Below, one piece after another: positions 1 through 6,482 of a stretch of 7,700 bases of DNA. Origin of the DNA: Spirochaetaceae bacterium (lineage in GTDB: Bacteria; Spirochaetota; Spirochaetia; Treponematales; Breznakiellaceae); contig JAITNZ010000080.1 of assembly GCA_031290205.1 (NCBI GenBank), forward strand, positions 1-7,700. The letters are read 5' to 3'. The translations under genes and the position numbers were made by a program. The notes beneath the pieces are model-generated. The model did not search any database, was not told where the DNA came from, and saw nothing but the letters and a program-made list of their open reading frames with translations. Numbering within the stretch: the first letter of the stretch is position 1; each line of letters opens with the position of its first letter.

Positions 1-1271
1 TCGTTGCCGGACAAGAGTCCGGTGGCGTCGTATTCGTCGTCGCCGTTAAGGTCGCCGCTCAGAATGGTTTCGTAGTCCAAGCTGCCGGGGAGGATGGTGC
101 CGTAGCCCTTACCGGCGCCGTCGGTGTTGAAACGCGCCTCGCGCGCGCTCATGTCGGCGGCGTTCACCGTGCCCGATAACCTGTTTGCAAAGCCGCCGTA
201 GACCGCGACATTGCCGGCAAGGGGGAAGCTGGCGGCATTGCTTATGGGGGCGTCGTCACCGTGCGTGTTCCACGGGATGTAAGTTCCTGCCGCCACATAG
301 ACTTTTACCACGCCGCCTGCGCCCAAAACCGCCGCCTTTTCCAGCACGTCGAAGAGTTTTAACTTGTTCACCGCGTTATCCCAGTCGCGCCCGTCTTTGT
401 CTCCTCTGCCGTTTTGAGTTACATAATATTCTGGCAGGGGGGCAAGTTCTTCGGCGTTATGGCTCCAGAGCGGCGGCGCCACCACCGAAAGCTGCACGGT
501 AAAGCTCGCTTCTATGCTGTTGCCGCCGCCCACCGTAACGAGCGCGGTGTAGTCACCCACATCAAGCCCGTCGTTGGCTTGCACGGTGAAGATTTTTCCC
601 CCCGTGCCGCCCGCGGCAATGCTTGCGAGGGTGCTCGCGGAAAGGCTGAATTGCGCGGCGGCGTCTCCCGACAGCGTGATGTTCAACTCGCCCGTGGGCG
701 CACTGCCCGTGTTGGCAACCGTTACTGAGAGCGCCGTCTGCGCCCCATAGCCGGTAACGGCTTCGGGGAAGCTGTAGCTGGTATTTTCGAGGGCGCCGCC
801 ATTGTCGGTGCGGCTAAGGCTAATCTCGTAGACCTCCCCGTCCAGCGACCACGCGCGGGTCGGCGGCGCGATGCCCAGTTGATGTATCGTTACCAGGACT
901 ATACCTTTCTCGGCATTCGGCACCTGTTCCACCGTAAGCGTGTAAACCGCCTCCGAATCCTTCGTAATGTGGACCGGCGTGATTTTTTCTGCTTCGGTGC
1001 AGCCCTCGCCATTTGCGAACGTGAAGAGCGTCCGTAAATCCGCTGTTGGCGTGTCGTTCGTAAGCCCCGGAATAGCCTTGCTAAAGTCGAGCACGAGCTT
1101 TGCCTTCCCCAAGCTTGCCACAGACGGCACGAGGCGAATCCACACTGTTTCGGGGGTCTGAATCAGCCCCGTTGTATCGGCAATCGCCTGGCAGGAGGCG
1201 AAAGCCGCCACCGCCAAAACAACCAGCGCCAAACCAGAAAAAACAATTTTTTTCAGCCTTTTCACCTTCAC
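1..1271 (-). CDS. Surface lipoprotein with Ig-like stretch and parallel beta-helix domain (partial)
   Basis: The minus-strand frame is open from GTG at 1271 to the left edge: 423 codons plus two bases, with the C-terminus outside the window. Residues 1-27 form a lipoprotein signal: basic VKVKRLKK, a hydrophobic core, then AFASC with Cys27 as the likely lipidated residue. Phe at -3 is atypical for the general lipobox but tolerated in spirochetes. About residues 40-150 look like a beta-rich bacterial Ig-type domain. About 170-265 (ALSVTVANTGSAPTGELNI) resemble a second Ig-like fold. From about 279 (YYVTQNGRGDKDGRDWDNAV), through VYVAAGTYIP, NVAVYGGFAN and ETILSGDLNG near 403, the pattern matches the opening of right-handed parallel beta-helix surface proteins. 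No catalytic function can be assigned. It is probably an outer-surface protein for adhesion or glycan contact (inference). GTG at 1265 is an alternative start; an ATG at 1273 is followed at once by TGA and is not usable. Confidence 0.85.
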   Translation of the reverse strand, partial: MKVKRLKKIVFSGLALVVLAVAAFASCQAIADTTGLIQTPETVWIRLVPSVASLGKAKLVLDFSKAIPGLTNDTPTADLRTLFTFANGEGCTEAEKITPVHITKDSEAVYTLTVEQVPNAEKGIVLVTIHQLGIAPPTRAWSLDGEVYEISLSRTDNGGALENTSYSFPEAVTGYGAQTALSVTVANTGSAPTGELNITLSGDAAAQFSLSASTLASIAAGGTGGKIFTVQANDGLDVGDYTALVTVGGGNSIEASFTVQLSVVAPPLWSHNAEELAPLPEYYVTQNGRGDKDGRDWDNAVNKLKLFDVLEKAAVLGAGGVVKVYVAAGTYIPWNTHGDDAPISNAASFPLAGNVAVYGGFANRLSGTVNAADMSAREARFNTDGAGKGYGTILPGSLDYETILSGDLNGDDEYDATGLLSGN

Positions 1272-1283
1272 ATGCCTAAAAAA

Positions 1284-1290
1284 CTCCTCT
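1284..1290 (-). promoter_or_regulatory. Shine-Dalgarno of the lipoprotein gene
   Basis: AGAGGAG on the minus strand lies 12 bases before GTG 1271 and 18 before GTG 1265. The spacing is long but favours 1271. A weaker GAAGG sits directly against GTG 1265. The start is therefore uncertain by two codons. Confidence 0.5.
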
Positions 1291-1370
1291 GTGGGTTTTG
1301 CCCCGCTATCTTTTTAGTAGTCGCCCAACGGGCGGCTTCTCTTTCAAGCGCTTACGCAACGTCCAATCAA

Positions 1371-1399
1371 ATTATAAACCGAATATTGGAATATGTCCA
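1371..1399 (-). promoter_or_regulatory. Sigma70-type promoter of the lipoprotein gene
   Basis: On the minus strand, TGGACA (1399-1394, 5 of 6 matches to TTGACA) is followed after exactly 17 bases by a perfect TATAAT (1376-1371). Transcription should start near 1364, giving an untranslated leader of about 93 bases. That leader contains a small GC hairpin (CGCCC/GGGCG, 1322-1334). This is the best promoter match in the window. Confidence 0.7.
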
Positions 1400-1400
1400 G

Positions 1401-1430
1401 ACAAAACAATCTCGGACAAAACAATCTCGG
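1401..1430. repeat. 15-bp tandem duplication next to the lipoprotein -35 box
   Basis: The unit ACAAAACAATCTCGG occurs twice in perfect tandem (1401-1415, 1416-1430). It starts two bases upstream of the -35 hexamer of the minus-strand promoter. It could be a duplicated activator or repressor site, or a slippage-prone tract that modulates expression. Two copies do not make a CRISPR or minisatellite. Confidence 0.8.
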
Positions 1431-1455
1431 ACCAGTAATTCAGAATTCGAAAATT

Positions 1456-1578
1456 AACCACGAACGGCACGAACCACACGAACAAATTGCGCACAATTCT
1501 TACGATTTCTGCCTTGTTTAGCACCATTATTCATATTCATTTCGTCTTCCGTTCGTGTTGTTCGTGAGGTTCGTGGTT
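1456..1578. repeat. Palindromic intergenic repeat made of CACGAAC units
   Basis: The left arm (1456-1483) and the reverse complement of the right arm (1551-1578) match at 25 of 28 positions. Each arm consists of three 9-base units ending in CACGAAC, so the element carries six copies, three in each orientation, around a 67-base spacer. The spacer has a small palindrome (AATTG-CGCA-CAATT). GAATTCG lies outside both arms (1443-1449 and 1579-1585), directly adjacent on the right and six bases away on the left. It could be a target duplication or chance. No protein is encoded. It resembles dispersed intergenic palindromes with TTCGTG units that I recall from several phyla (recollection, not checked). 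Confidence 0.75.
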
Positions 1579-1613
1579 GAATTCGGAATCGCTGAGGTGC
1601 TGAAGGCGAGGTA

Positions 1614-1643
1614 TTGAAAACTGCCAACTTGTTGTGCTACAAT
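1614..1643 (+). promoter_or_regulatory. Promoter of the plus-strand membrane-protein gene
   Basis: TTGAAA (1614-1619) and TACAAT (1638-1643) each match five of six consensus bases, with an 18-base spacer. Only ten bases separate the -10 box from the ATG at 1654, so the transcript would begin about four bases before the start codon. There is no Shine-Dalgarno sequence, which fits a nearly leaderless mRNA. Confidence 0.55.
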
Positions 1644-1653
1644 AATAAACAAA

Positions 1654-2526
1654 ATGTTGCGTTTATTGTTTTTATATCTTTTTATTGGTACTGTCGCACT
1701 GTCTTTTGCACAACAGCTTGATAACAATGCGCCCTATCAAATTCCGCAAACAATATATATAGGCGACAGGGGAAGGTTAGTCTATCCTTTGGACGGATTT
1801 TTTTCCAATCAGGAGGACGGCGAGCTGCCTTTGGATAATCTTCCTGAATCCGGCGAGATTGTGATTAACGCTGTTCAATTGAATAACGGGCGGCTCGTAG
1901 TTGACTTTCAAGCATTCAAAACGGGTATTATATCTTTACCGCCAATCGTTGTTGGGGAAAAAACTCTTTCCGGGCTTGAGGTGCATATCGCTTCAATTCT
2001 TGAAGGTCAAGGCGGTTTAACGGTGCTTTCCGCCGCTGCCACGCCGCTTTCCGCACCCGGCACGCTTTGGATTATCAGCGCATTCGTTTTAATTACCATA
2101 CTTGGTATCGTCATTCTTCTTTTATTTTTATTCCGTAGCGGTAATGTTTTCCTAACTCTAAAAAGAAGAATAAAACACAAACGGATGATTCGTCAAACGC
2201 AAAGAGCAATCAAAAGGTTAAAAATGAATTTAGACAAAGAAACTATTGGTACAAAAACAGCGCTAAGCGATATTAGCAATGAATTAAGAATATTTATAGA
2301 TAAGTATTTCAATATACATTGCCGCGCTATGGTGCCGCAGGAATTTCTCGATATTACATTCCCGGAGGATTCAGGGGCAAGCAAAAAATATTCCCCCGAA
2401 TATTTTTACCAATTTTTTACGAATTGCGATACTATCCGTTTTAGCGGCAAGAACATTGCCGAAAAAACGGTGCGGGGTATTATTGCCGAAGTAGAGGACT
2501 TTATCAGCTCTATTACCATAACATGA
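1654..2526 (+). CDS. Single-pass membrane protein, BatD/DUF4381-like topology
   Basis: This 290-residue protein begins with a clear signal peptide (residues 1-19, ending LSFA before QQ), which supports ATG 1654 despite the absence of a ribosome-binding site. A beta-rich periplasmic or surface part (20-135) is followed by one transmembrane helix (about 138-160). A strongly basic stretch (RSGNVFLTLKRRIKHKR) and a helical tail of about 120 residues come next, so the tail is cytoplasmic by the positive-inside rule. Tail segments LRIFIDKYF (211-219), EYFYQFFTNCDTIRFSG (249-265) and a closing IIAEVEDFI resemble the cytoplasmic helical domain of BatD/DUF4381 proteins, usually encoded beside MoxR ATPase and VWA-domain Bat proteins. 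None of those partners is in the window. The gene is visibly more AT-rich than its GC-rich neighbours, suggesting different ancestry or weaker expression. Function is unknown; the family link is an inference from pattern. Confidence 0.8.
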   Translation: MLRLLFLYLFIGTVALSFAQQLDNNAPYQIPQTIYIGDRGRLVYPLDGFFSNQEDGELPLDNLPESGEIVINAVQLNNGRLVVDFQAFKTGIISLPPIVVGEKTLSGLEVHIASILEGQGGLTVLSAAATPLSAPGTLWIISAFVLITILGIVILLLFLFRSGNVFLTLKRRIKHKRMIRQTQRAIKRLKMNLDKETIGTKTALSDISNELRIFIDKYFNIHCRAMVPQEFLDITFPEDSGASKKYSPEYFYQFFTNCDTIRFSGKNIAEKTVRGIIAEVEDFISSITIT

Positions 2527-2530
2527 ACTC

Positions 2531-2549
2531 AGGGCGCCACAGGCGCTTT
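2531..2549. terminator. Hairpin between convergent genes
   Basis: GCGCC-ACA-GGCGC (2534-2546), extended by two G-U pairs and one A-U pair, fills most of the 22-base gap between the convergent stop codons. On the plus strand it ends in only three T residues; on the minus strand there is no U-tract. It is a plausible weak terminator or transcription roadblock for the plus-strand gene. Confidence 0.4.
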
Positions 2550-3343
2550 CAGCTTTGCAGGTTTGCCACAGGCAGTCTAATCCGCTCGATGGCGAGCGCC
2601 CTACCGTTGTCGGCAATGTCGAGCAGGACGCCCTGCACTTCGAGCATATCCCACGCTTCGTGCGCCCATTCAGGAATGCCGCTGAGGTATTCGCCGATAC
2701 GCGACTTTATCTCGCTACCGCCGACAGAGTTGATGCTGCCTGTCCTCCCCGCATCGGTAATCACTGCCGTTCCGCCGTCGAGTATCTGCTCATCGGCGCT
2801 CTGAACGCGGGTGTGCGAGCCAATAACGGCGGATGCATTGCCGTTCGCAATTTCAAAGAGCGTCCGCTTTTCGGCGGATGTCGCACTATGAAAATCAATA
2901 ATGATGAAGGGCGTCTCCGCCGCAAAGCGCTCCAACAGGAGGGGGAGGCGCGCCCAGGGATTGTCTCCGTGCATACGGTTGAAGTAACTCTGCCCCAGGA
3001 GGACGGCGACGGCAATCTTTTTGTCGCCAGCCTTAAAAATCCGCGCGCCGCAACCAGGCGCCTGCGCGGAAATATTCTCGGGGCGCAGGACATAGGGCAG
3101 CTTGCTCAAATTCTCGGTCAAATCCCGCTTAAAAAAACAACATTCGCCCAAGGTAAGCACATCGGCGCCCAACTTCCGCAAAAACCCCGCATTGGAACGC
3201 CCAAGCCCGTTGCCATTAGTCGCCCCGTCGGCACAGGCTATCACCAATTCGGCTCCCGTCGTCCGCTTTAACTCGTCGATACTCTTCCTAAAACAGTAAA
3301 CTCCCGCCTTGCCGACCAGCTCGGCAATGTATAAAATCTTCAT
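2549..3343 (-). CDS. ymdB: YmdB-family metallophosphoesterase with a degraded active site
   Basis: The 264 residues equal the length of Bacillus subtilis YmdB, a dinuclear-metal 2',3'-cyclic nucleotide phosphodiesterase (not the E. coli macrodomain YmdB). The family framework is intact: VGKAG (10-14), TLG (64-66), LRPEN (86-90), IDFHSATSAEK (149-159), VIGSHTRVQSADE (173-185), ITDAGRTG and a C-terminal AIERI. Set against remembered B. subtilis YmdB, the metal and catalytic positions differ: D8 is E8, E39 is D39, N40 is G40, N67 is E67, the general acid H68 is C68, and H177 is R179. Only the histidines equivalent to 150 and 175 remain (H152, H177). It may be inactive, use other metals, or have become a binding protein. 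Its ATG overlaps the purB stop (ATGA), so translation is coupled. The preceding bases are purine-rich (GATGAGG), serving as ribosome-binding site. Confidence 0.88.
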   Translation of the reverse strand: MKILYIAELVGKAGVYCFRKSIDELKRTTGAELVIACADGATNGNGLGRSNAGFLRKLGADVLTLGECCFFKRDLTENLSKLPYVLRPENISAQAPGCGARIFKAGDKKIAVAVLLGQSYFNRMHGDNPWARLPLLLERFAAETPFIIIDFHSATSAEKRTLFEIANGNASAVIGSHTRVQSADEQILDGGTAVITDAGRTGSINSVGGSEIKSRIGEYLSGIPEWAHEAWDMLEVQGVLLDIADNGRALAIERIRLPVANLQS

Positions 3344-4797
3344 TCCTCATCCCTCATACCTTTTCCCTCCCCCATCCGCGCACGATACTTCCTTGATAAC
3401 GAAAGCGCCTTTTCCGCAGCGAGCCCTCGGTAGTTTTCAGGCTGGGAGAAAAAGTCGAGGGCATGGGCTGAGACGTCAATCAGATTGAGGCGCTTCATCT
3501 GGCGCTCGATGGCGGCGAGCGCTTCGGGTTCGCAGGCGAGCGCCTCGGCGAAAGAGAGGCGCTCCCGTTCGGCTTTCAGCGTAATGCGGCGGATTACTTC
3601 GTGCGCGTCGCTCACGCCGCTTTCCGAGAGTAAGATGTAGGCGCTCTCCGCCATGATGCCGCCGGGGATCCCGCCGCCTGCGCGGAGGTTGGCGAGGAGG
3701 CGTTCGCGGTCAACGCCGAGCTCTTCGATAACGCCGGTCATCCGCTTGACGGCAAAGGCGAAACCGGCGATGTAGTCGGCGATAAAGCGCTGACTTGCCG
3801 AGTTCGAGAGGTCACGCTGATGTTCGCTTATCTGGTCCATGAAGAAGGTGATGACGCGCGGCGAAAACGCCTTCCAGAGGCTTTTGACGTGTTCGCTGTT
3901 CCATGGGTTGCGCTTCTGCGGCATCGTCGAGGAGCCGACCTGCGAGGCGGCAAAGCCTTCTTTAAGTTCGCCGATTTCGCTGCGCTGGAGGTTGCGGAGG
4001 TCGTCGGCAAGGTTGGCGATGATGCCGAATGCCGTGTTGAATTCGAGGAGGAGGCGCAAGAGGTATTCCGGCTCGACAAGCTGAGTGCTGTGTTCAGACG
4101 GCTCGAGCCCCAGTTCGGCAAGGTAGAGCCGTTCCAGATTTTCGGGGTCGCAGCTAATCATGCTCGTCGCATTATAAGCGCCCACCGCACCGGCAAGTTT
4201 CCCCCGCAGCCCGCGCGCGCGCGCCTCAATCTCTAAAATCGACTTTCCCAGCCGCGAAACATACTCGGCAATGGCAAAACCCACGGTGATTGGCACCGCG
4301 TGCTGCCCATGCGTACGCCCGACCTGCGGGAGGCGCGCGTGCTCTTCAGCAAAATCGCAGAGGCACAGCTCCAGCGTGCGCAACAGAGGGAGCAGCACCT
4401 GCTCCGTTACCCCCTTCATCCGGTACGAAAGGCTCGTGTCGAGGATATCAACACTCGTCGCCCCCAGATGGACGAGCGGGGCAAGCTCCGGCGGCACGAG
4501 CGTCTTTAGCACATTGACGAGCGCGCGAATATTGTGGTGTGTCTTCTCTTCCTCAGCATAGACGGCTTCGGGCAAGACGCGCCCTTCGACGGTGAGTAAG
4601 GCGCTACGCAACGCGGGGCTAAGCTTCCCTCGCTCGGTAAGGTGAGCTAGGACGAGGGCAATCTCCGCCTTCACACAGGCGCGAAGGGATGCGTCCTCCG
4701 AAATCCAAGGCACGAGCAAGACAAAGACCTCCCGCTCGGAAAGAGCGTAGCGGTGGTCAAGCGGCGAAATATTTTCAAAGATAGAGCGTGTAATCAT
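3340..4797 (-). CDS. purB: Adenylosuccinate lyase
   Basis: PurB cleaves fumarate from SAICAR and from adenylosuccinate, two steps of purine and AMP synthesis, as a cytoplasmic homotetramer. From ATG 4797 the protein has 485 residues and opens with ENISPLDHRYA, the usual N-terminal substrate-site segment. HLGATSVDILDT (110-121), RTHGQHAVPITVG (161-173, with the histidine pair of the active site) and GSSTMPQKRN (288-297, the fumarase/aspartase-superfamily signature loop with the catalytic serine) are all intact. The C-terminal helical domain is complete. An upstream GTG at 4860 would add 21 hydrophobic residues that do not belong to the family, so it was rejected. No Shine-Dalgarno precedes 4797; an AT-rich TTTAATAT lies just before it. 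The gene ends inside the start of the ymdB-like gene. The other lyases of the superfamily are less likely given the N-terminal and loop sequences. Confidence 0.93.
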   Translation of the reverse strand: MITRSIFENISPLDHRYALSEREVFVLLVPWISEDASLRACVKAEIALVLAHLTERGKLSPALRSALLTVEGRVLPEAVYAEEEKTHHNIRALVNVLKTLVPPELAPLVHLGATSVDILDTSLSYRMKGVTEQVLLPLLRTLELCLCDFAEEHARLPQVGRTHGQHAVPITVGFAIAEYVSRLGKSILEIEARARGLRGKLAGAVGAYNATSMISCDPENLERLYLAELGLEPSEHSTQLVEPEYLLRLLLEFNTAFGIIANLADDLRNLQRSEIGELKEGFAASQVGSSTMPQKRNPWNSEHVKSLWKAFSPRVITFFMDQISEHQRDLSNSASQRFIADYIAGFAFAVKRMTGVIEELGVDRERLLANLRAGGGIPGGIMAESAYILLSESGVSDAHEVIRRITLKAERERLSFAEALACEPEALAAIERQMKRLNLIDVSAHALDFFSQPENYRGLAAEKALSLSRKYRARMGEGKGMRDEE

Positions 4798-5142
4798 GCT
4801 GATATTAAACACGAAAACCACTACATAGGAAAGTGGGGGAGAGCCACCACACGCGTTCACTTATGCCGAGCTGAAATCGCACAATCGCGGGGCTCTTTTG
4901 CGTTTGGAATCGGCGCAGGTTTTGGTTAAATCCGCCATAGGCGGTTTCAGCCTTGCCCTTGATAAGAGAAGGGCGATTCGTTTCCTTGGGGTTTAATCCC
5001 CGCCCAGCCGCTGCGCCCGATAGGGCGTTTAACAGCGGCATACGAAGAGGCGTAGCGCAGAATGAACTAAACAACAAAGTGCGCGGCGAGGAGCATGGCA
5101 GCGAGCGTGTGCGCGAAGAAGAGGGGCGCTGCATCCGCATCC
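4798..5142. other. Hairpin-rich intergenic region between serS and purB, no gene
   Basis: These 345 bases hold no convincing gene; the open frames on both strands lack family character and ribosome sites. Instead there is a series of short inverted repeats: CCGCC-ATA-GGCGG (4932-4944), GCCCTT/AAGGGC with an 8-base loop (4955-4974), GGGG/CCCC (4988-5001) and a 12-bp bulged hairpin (5007-5039, listed separately). The decamer AATCGCGGGG at 4883-4892 recurs in the hairpin at 7448-7457. The stretch could be a composite of dispersed repeats, or a structured segment of the serS-purB transcript that affects termination or stability. No classical U-tract terminator for serS is visible. Confidence 0.55.
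5007..5039. repeat. 12-bp bulged GC hairpin
   Basis: GCCGCTG (5007-5013) pairs with CAGCGGC (5033-5039), and directly inside it CGCCC (5014-5018) pairs with GGGCG (5023-5027) around a GATA loop. This leaves a single 5-base bulge TTTAA (5028-5032). Read on the minus strand it is the strongest structure in the serS-purB spacer, but it lacks a U-tract. A processing site, a stability element or a repetitive element is more likely than a terminator. Confidence 0.65.
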
Positions 5143-6423
5143 CTATACCGCTTTCTTGAGCGTGATGAACTCAAAACCGCAGTAGGGGACGAGCGCGGCG
5201 GGGAGCCGGACGCTGCCGTCCGCTTGCTGGAAGTTTTCGAGGATCGCGATGATGGCGCGGGAAACGGCGATGGCGGTGCCGTTCAGCATGTGCACGAAAT
5301 GATTGCCCGTTTCGTCCTTGTAGCGGATGTTGAGCCGCCGCGCCTGATAATCAGTGCAGTTCGAGGTCGAGGTAACTTCGCCCCATTCGCCGCCGTTGCG
5401 TCCCGGCATCCAAGCTTCGAGGTCCCACTTGCGGTAGGCGGGACTGCCAAGGTCGCCGGTGCAGGTGTCCACAACGCGAAAGGGTATCCCAAGCCCCGCA
5501 AATATTTCTTCCTCAACTTTTCGCAGCTCGTTGTGCATCGCATCCGACTCGGAAGGGAGCGTGTAAGCGAACATTTCGAGCTTAGTAAACTGATGAACGC
5601 GGTAGAGCCCTTTCGAAAACTGCCCCGCAGCCCCCGCTTCGCGCCGGAAACAGTGCGAAAGCCCCGCCATCTTGATGGGCAAGCGCTCTTTCGCGATGAT
5701 TTCGCCCGAATAGTAACCGCCCAAGCTGATTTCCGCCGTGCCGATAAGGCAGCTCTGCTCACCTTCGATGGTATAAATATTGCTTTCCGCGCCGCGTGGG
5801 TTAAACCCGATGCCTTCGAGTATCTCTTCTTTGGCAATATCCGGCGTGATAAATGGGGTAAACCCGCGTTTTTGCAGAATATCCAGCGCATAACGCACGA
5901 GTCCGAGCTCAAGAAAGACGCCCTCGTTCTTCAAATAGTAAAATTTCGTGCCGGAAACCTTCGTCGCCGTGTCAAAGTCGATGATGTCAAGCGCCGCGCC
6001 AAGCTGAACGTGGTCTTTCGGCTCAAAATCGAATTTTTTAGGCTCACCCTGCCTCCCGACCTCCAAATTATCCTTGTCCTCTTTGCCCACAGGCGCGTCA
6101 GGATGCGCCATATTGGGGATTTTTTTCGCCTCTGCCGCCAAATCAAGCTCGGCAGCGCGGAGATTTTCTTCGCCGCCAGCAATCTCCTCTTTAATCCGCT
6201 TGCCCTCTTCGATGAGTTTTGCGCGCGTTTCGGCGTCGAGCTTGCCCTTCATCGCTGCGGCATTCTCGTTCCGTTTGCGCTGCAAGTCCTGCATACCGGT
6301 AACCAACGCGGTGCGCTTGTGAAAAAGCGCGGCAACCTTGTCGGCATCGGCGCTCATAAAGCGGTTTTTCACGTTTGCCTTAACCGCATCCAAATTTTCT
6401 ACAATAAAACGATAATCAAGCAT
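5143..6423 (-). CDS. serS: Seryl-tRNA synthetase
   Basis: This class II aminoacyl-tRNA synthetase charges tRNA-Ser (and tRNA-Sec where present) with serine in the cytoplasm. The 426 residues are the normal length. Residues 1-105 form the N-terminal domain, with a charged, helical antiparallel coiled-coil arm (about 27-100) that grips the tRNA long variable arm. The catalytic domain follows. The serine-recognition TAE is at 229-231. Motif 2 runs from FRREAGAAG (259-267) through RVHQFTKLEMF (275-285). TSTSNCTDYQARR (351-363) lines the serine and ATP pocket. Motif 3 is LNGTAIAVSRAIIAILENFQ (380-399), with Arg389 as its invariant arginine. ATG 6423 gives the standard MLDYRFIVENLDAVK start. No Shine-Dalgarno is present, but a promoter -10 box ends seven bases before the ATG, suggesting a leaderless message. 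No T-box fits in the 59-base gap upstream. Confidence 0.97.
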   Translation of the reverse strand: MLDYRFIVENLDAVKANVKNRFMSADADKVAALFHKRTALVTGMQDLQRKRNENAAAMKGKLDAETRAKLIEEGKRIKEEIAGGEENLRAAELDLAAEAKKIPNMAHPDAPVGKEDKDNLEVGRQGEPKKFDFEPKDHVQLGAALDIIDFDTATKVSGTKFYYLKNEGVFLELGLVRYALDILQKRGFTPFITPDIAKEEILEGIGFNPRGAESNIYTIEGEQSCLIGTAEISLGGYYSGEIIAKERLPIKMAGLSHCFRREAGAAGQFSKGLYRVHQFTKLEMFAYTLPSESDAMHNELRKVEEEIFAGLGIPFRVVDTCTGDLGSPAYRKWDLEAWMPGRNGGEWGEVTSTSNCTDYQARRLNIRYKDETGNHFVHMLNGTAIAVSRAIIAILENFQQADGSVRLPAALVPYCGFEFITLKKAV

Positions 6424-6429
6424 ACAAGC

Positions 6430-6458
6430 AGTGTAAAACGAAGCAAGATAAAAGTAAA
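6430..6458 (-). promoter_or_regulatory. Promoter giving a leaderless serS transcript
   Basis: On the minus strand TTTACT (6458-6453, 4 of 6) and TACACT (6435-6430, 4 of 6) are separated by exactly 17 bases. Six bases lie between the -10 box and the ATG at 6423, which would place the transcription start at or next to the A of the ATG. Neither hexamer is strong. The close fit to the ATG and the missing ribosome-binding site support each other. Confidence 0.45.
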
Positions 6459-6482
6459 TACAACAAGTCCGCTTGCCTTTTC

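Noticed and set aside
185..1161. Plus-strand frames at 185-502, 414-728 and 967-1161
   Set aside because: All are antisense to the continuous lipoprotein frame, which has a signal peptide, promoter and domain patterns.
1401..1430. CRISPR-like repeat
   Set aside because: Only two direct copies without a spacer between them; a simple tandem duplication.
2555..3271. 238-codon plus-strand frame opposite the ymdB-like gene
   Set aside because: The minus-strand frame matches YmdB over its whole length; the opposite frame resembles nothing known.
4798..4860. Longer purB from a GTG at 4860
   Set aside because: The extra 21 residues are hydrophobic and precede the normal PurB N-terminus; no Shine-Dalgarno supports the GTG.
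4805..5140. 111-codon minus-strand frame in the serS-purB gap
   Set aside because: Low-complexity translation passing through several hairpins, no ribosome-binding site, and overlap with the purB upstream region. Treated as hairpin/repeat DNA.
6424..6482. T-box or other riboswitch controlling serS
   Set aside because: The 59-base gap is too short for a T-box and contains no antiterminator-like structure; a promoter fits instead.
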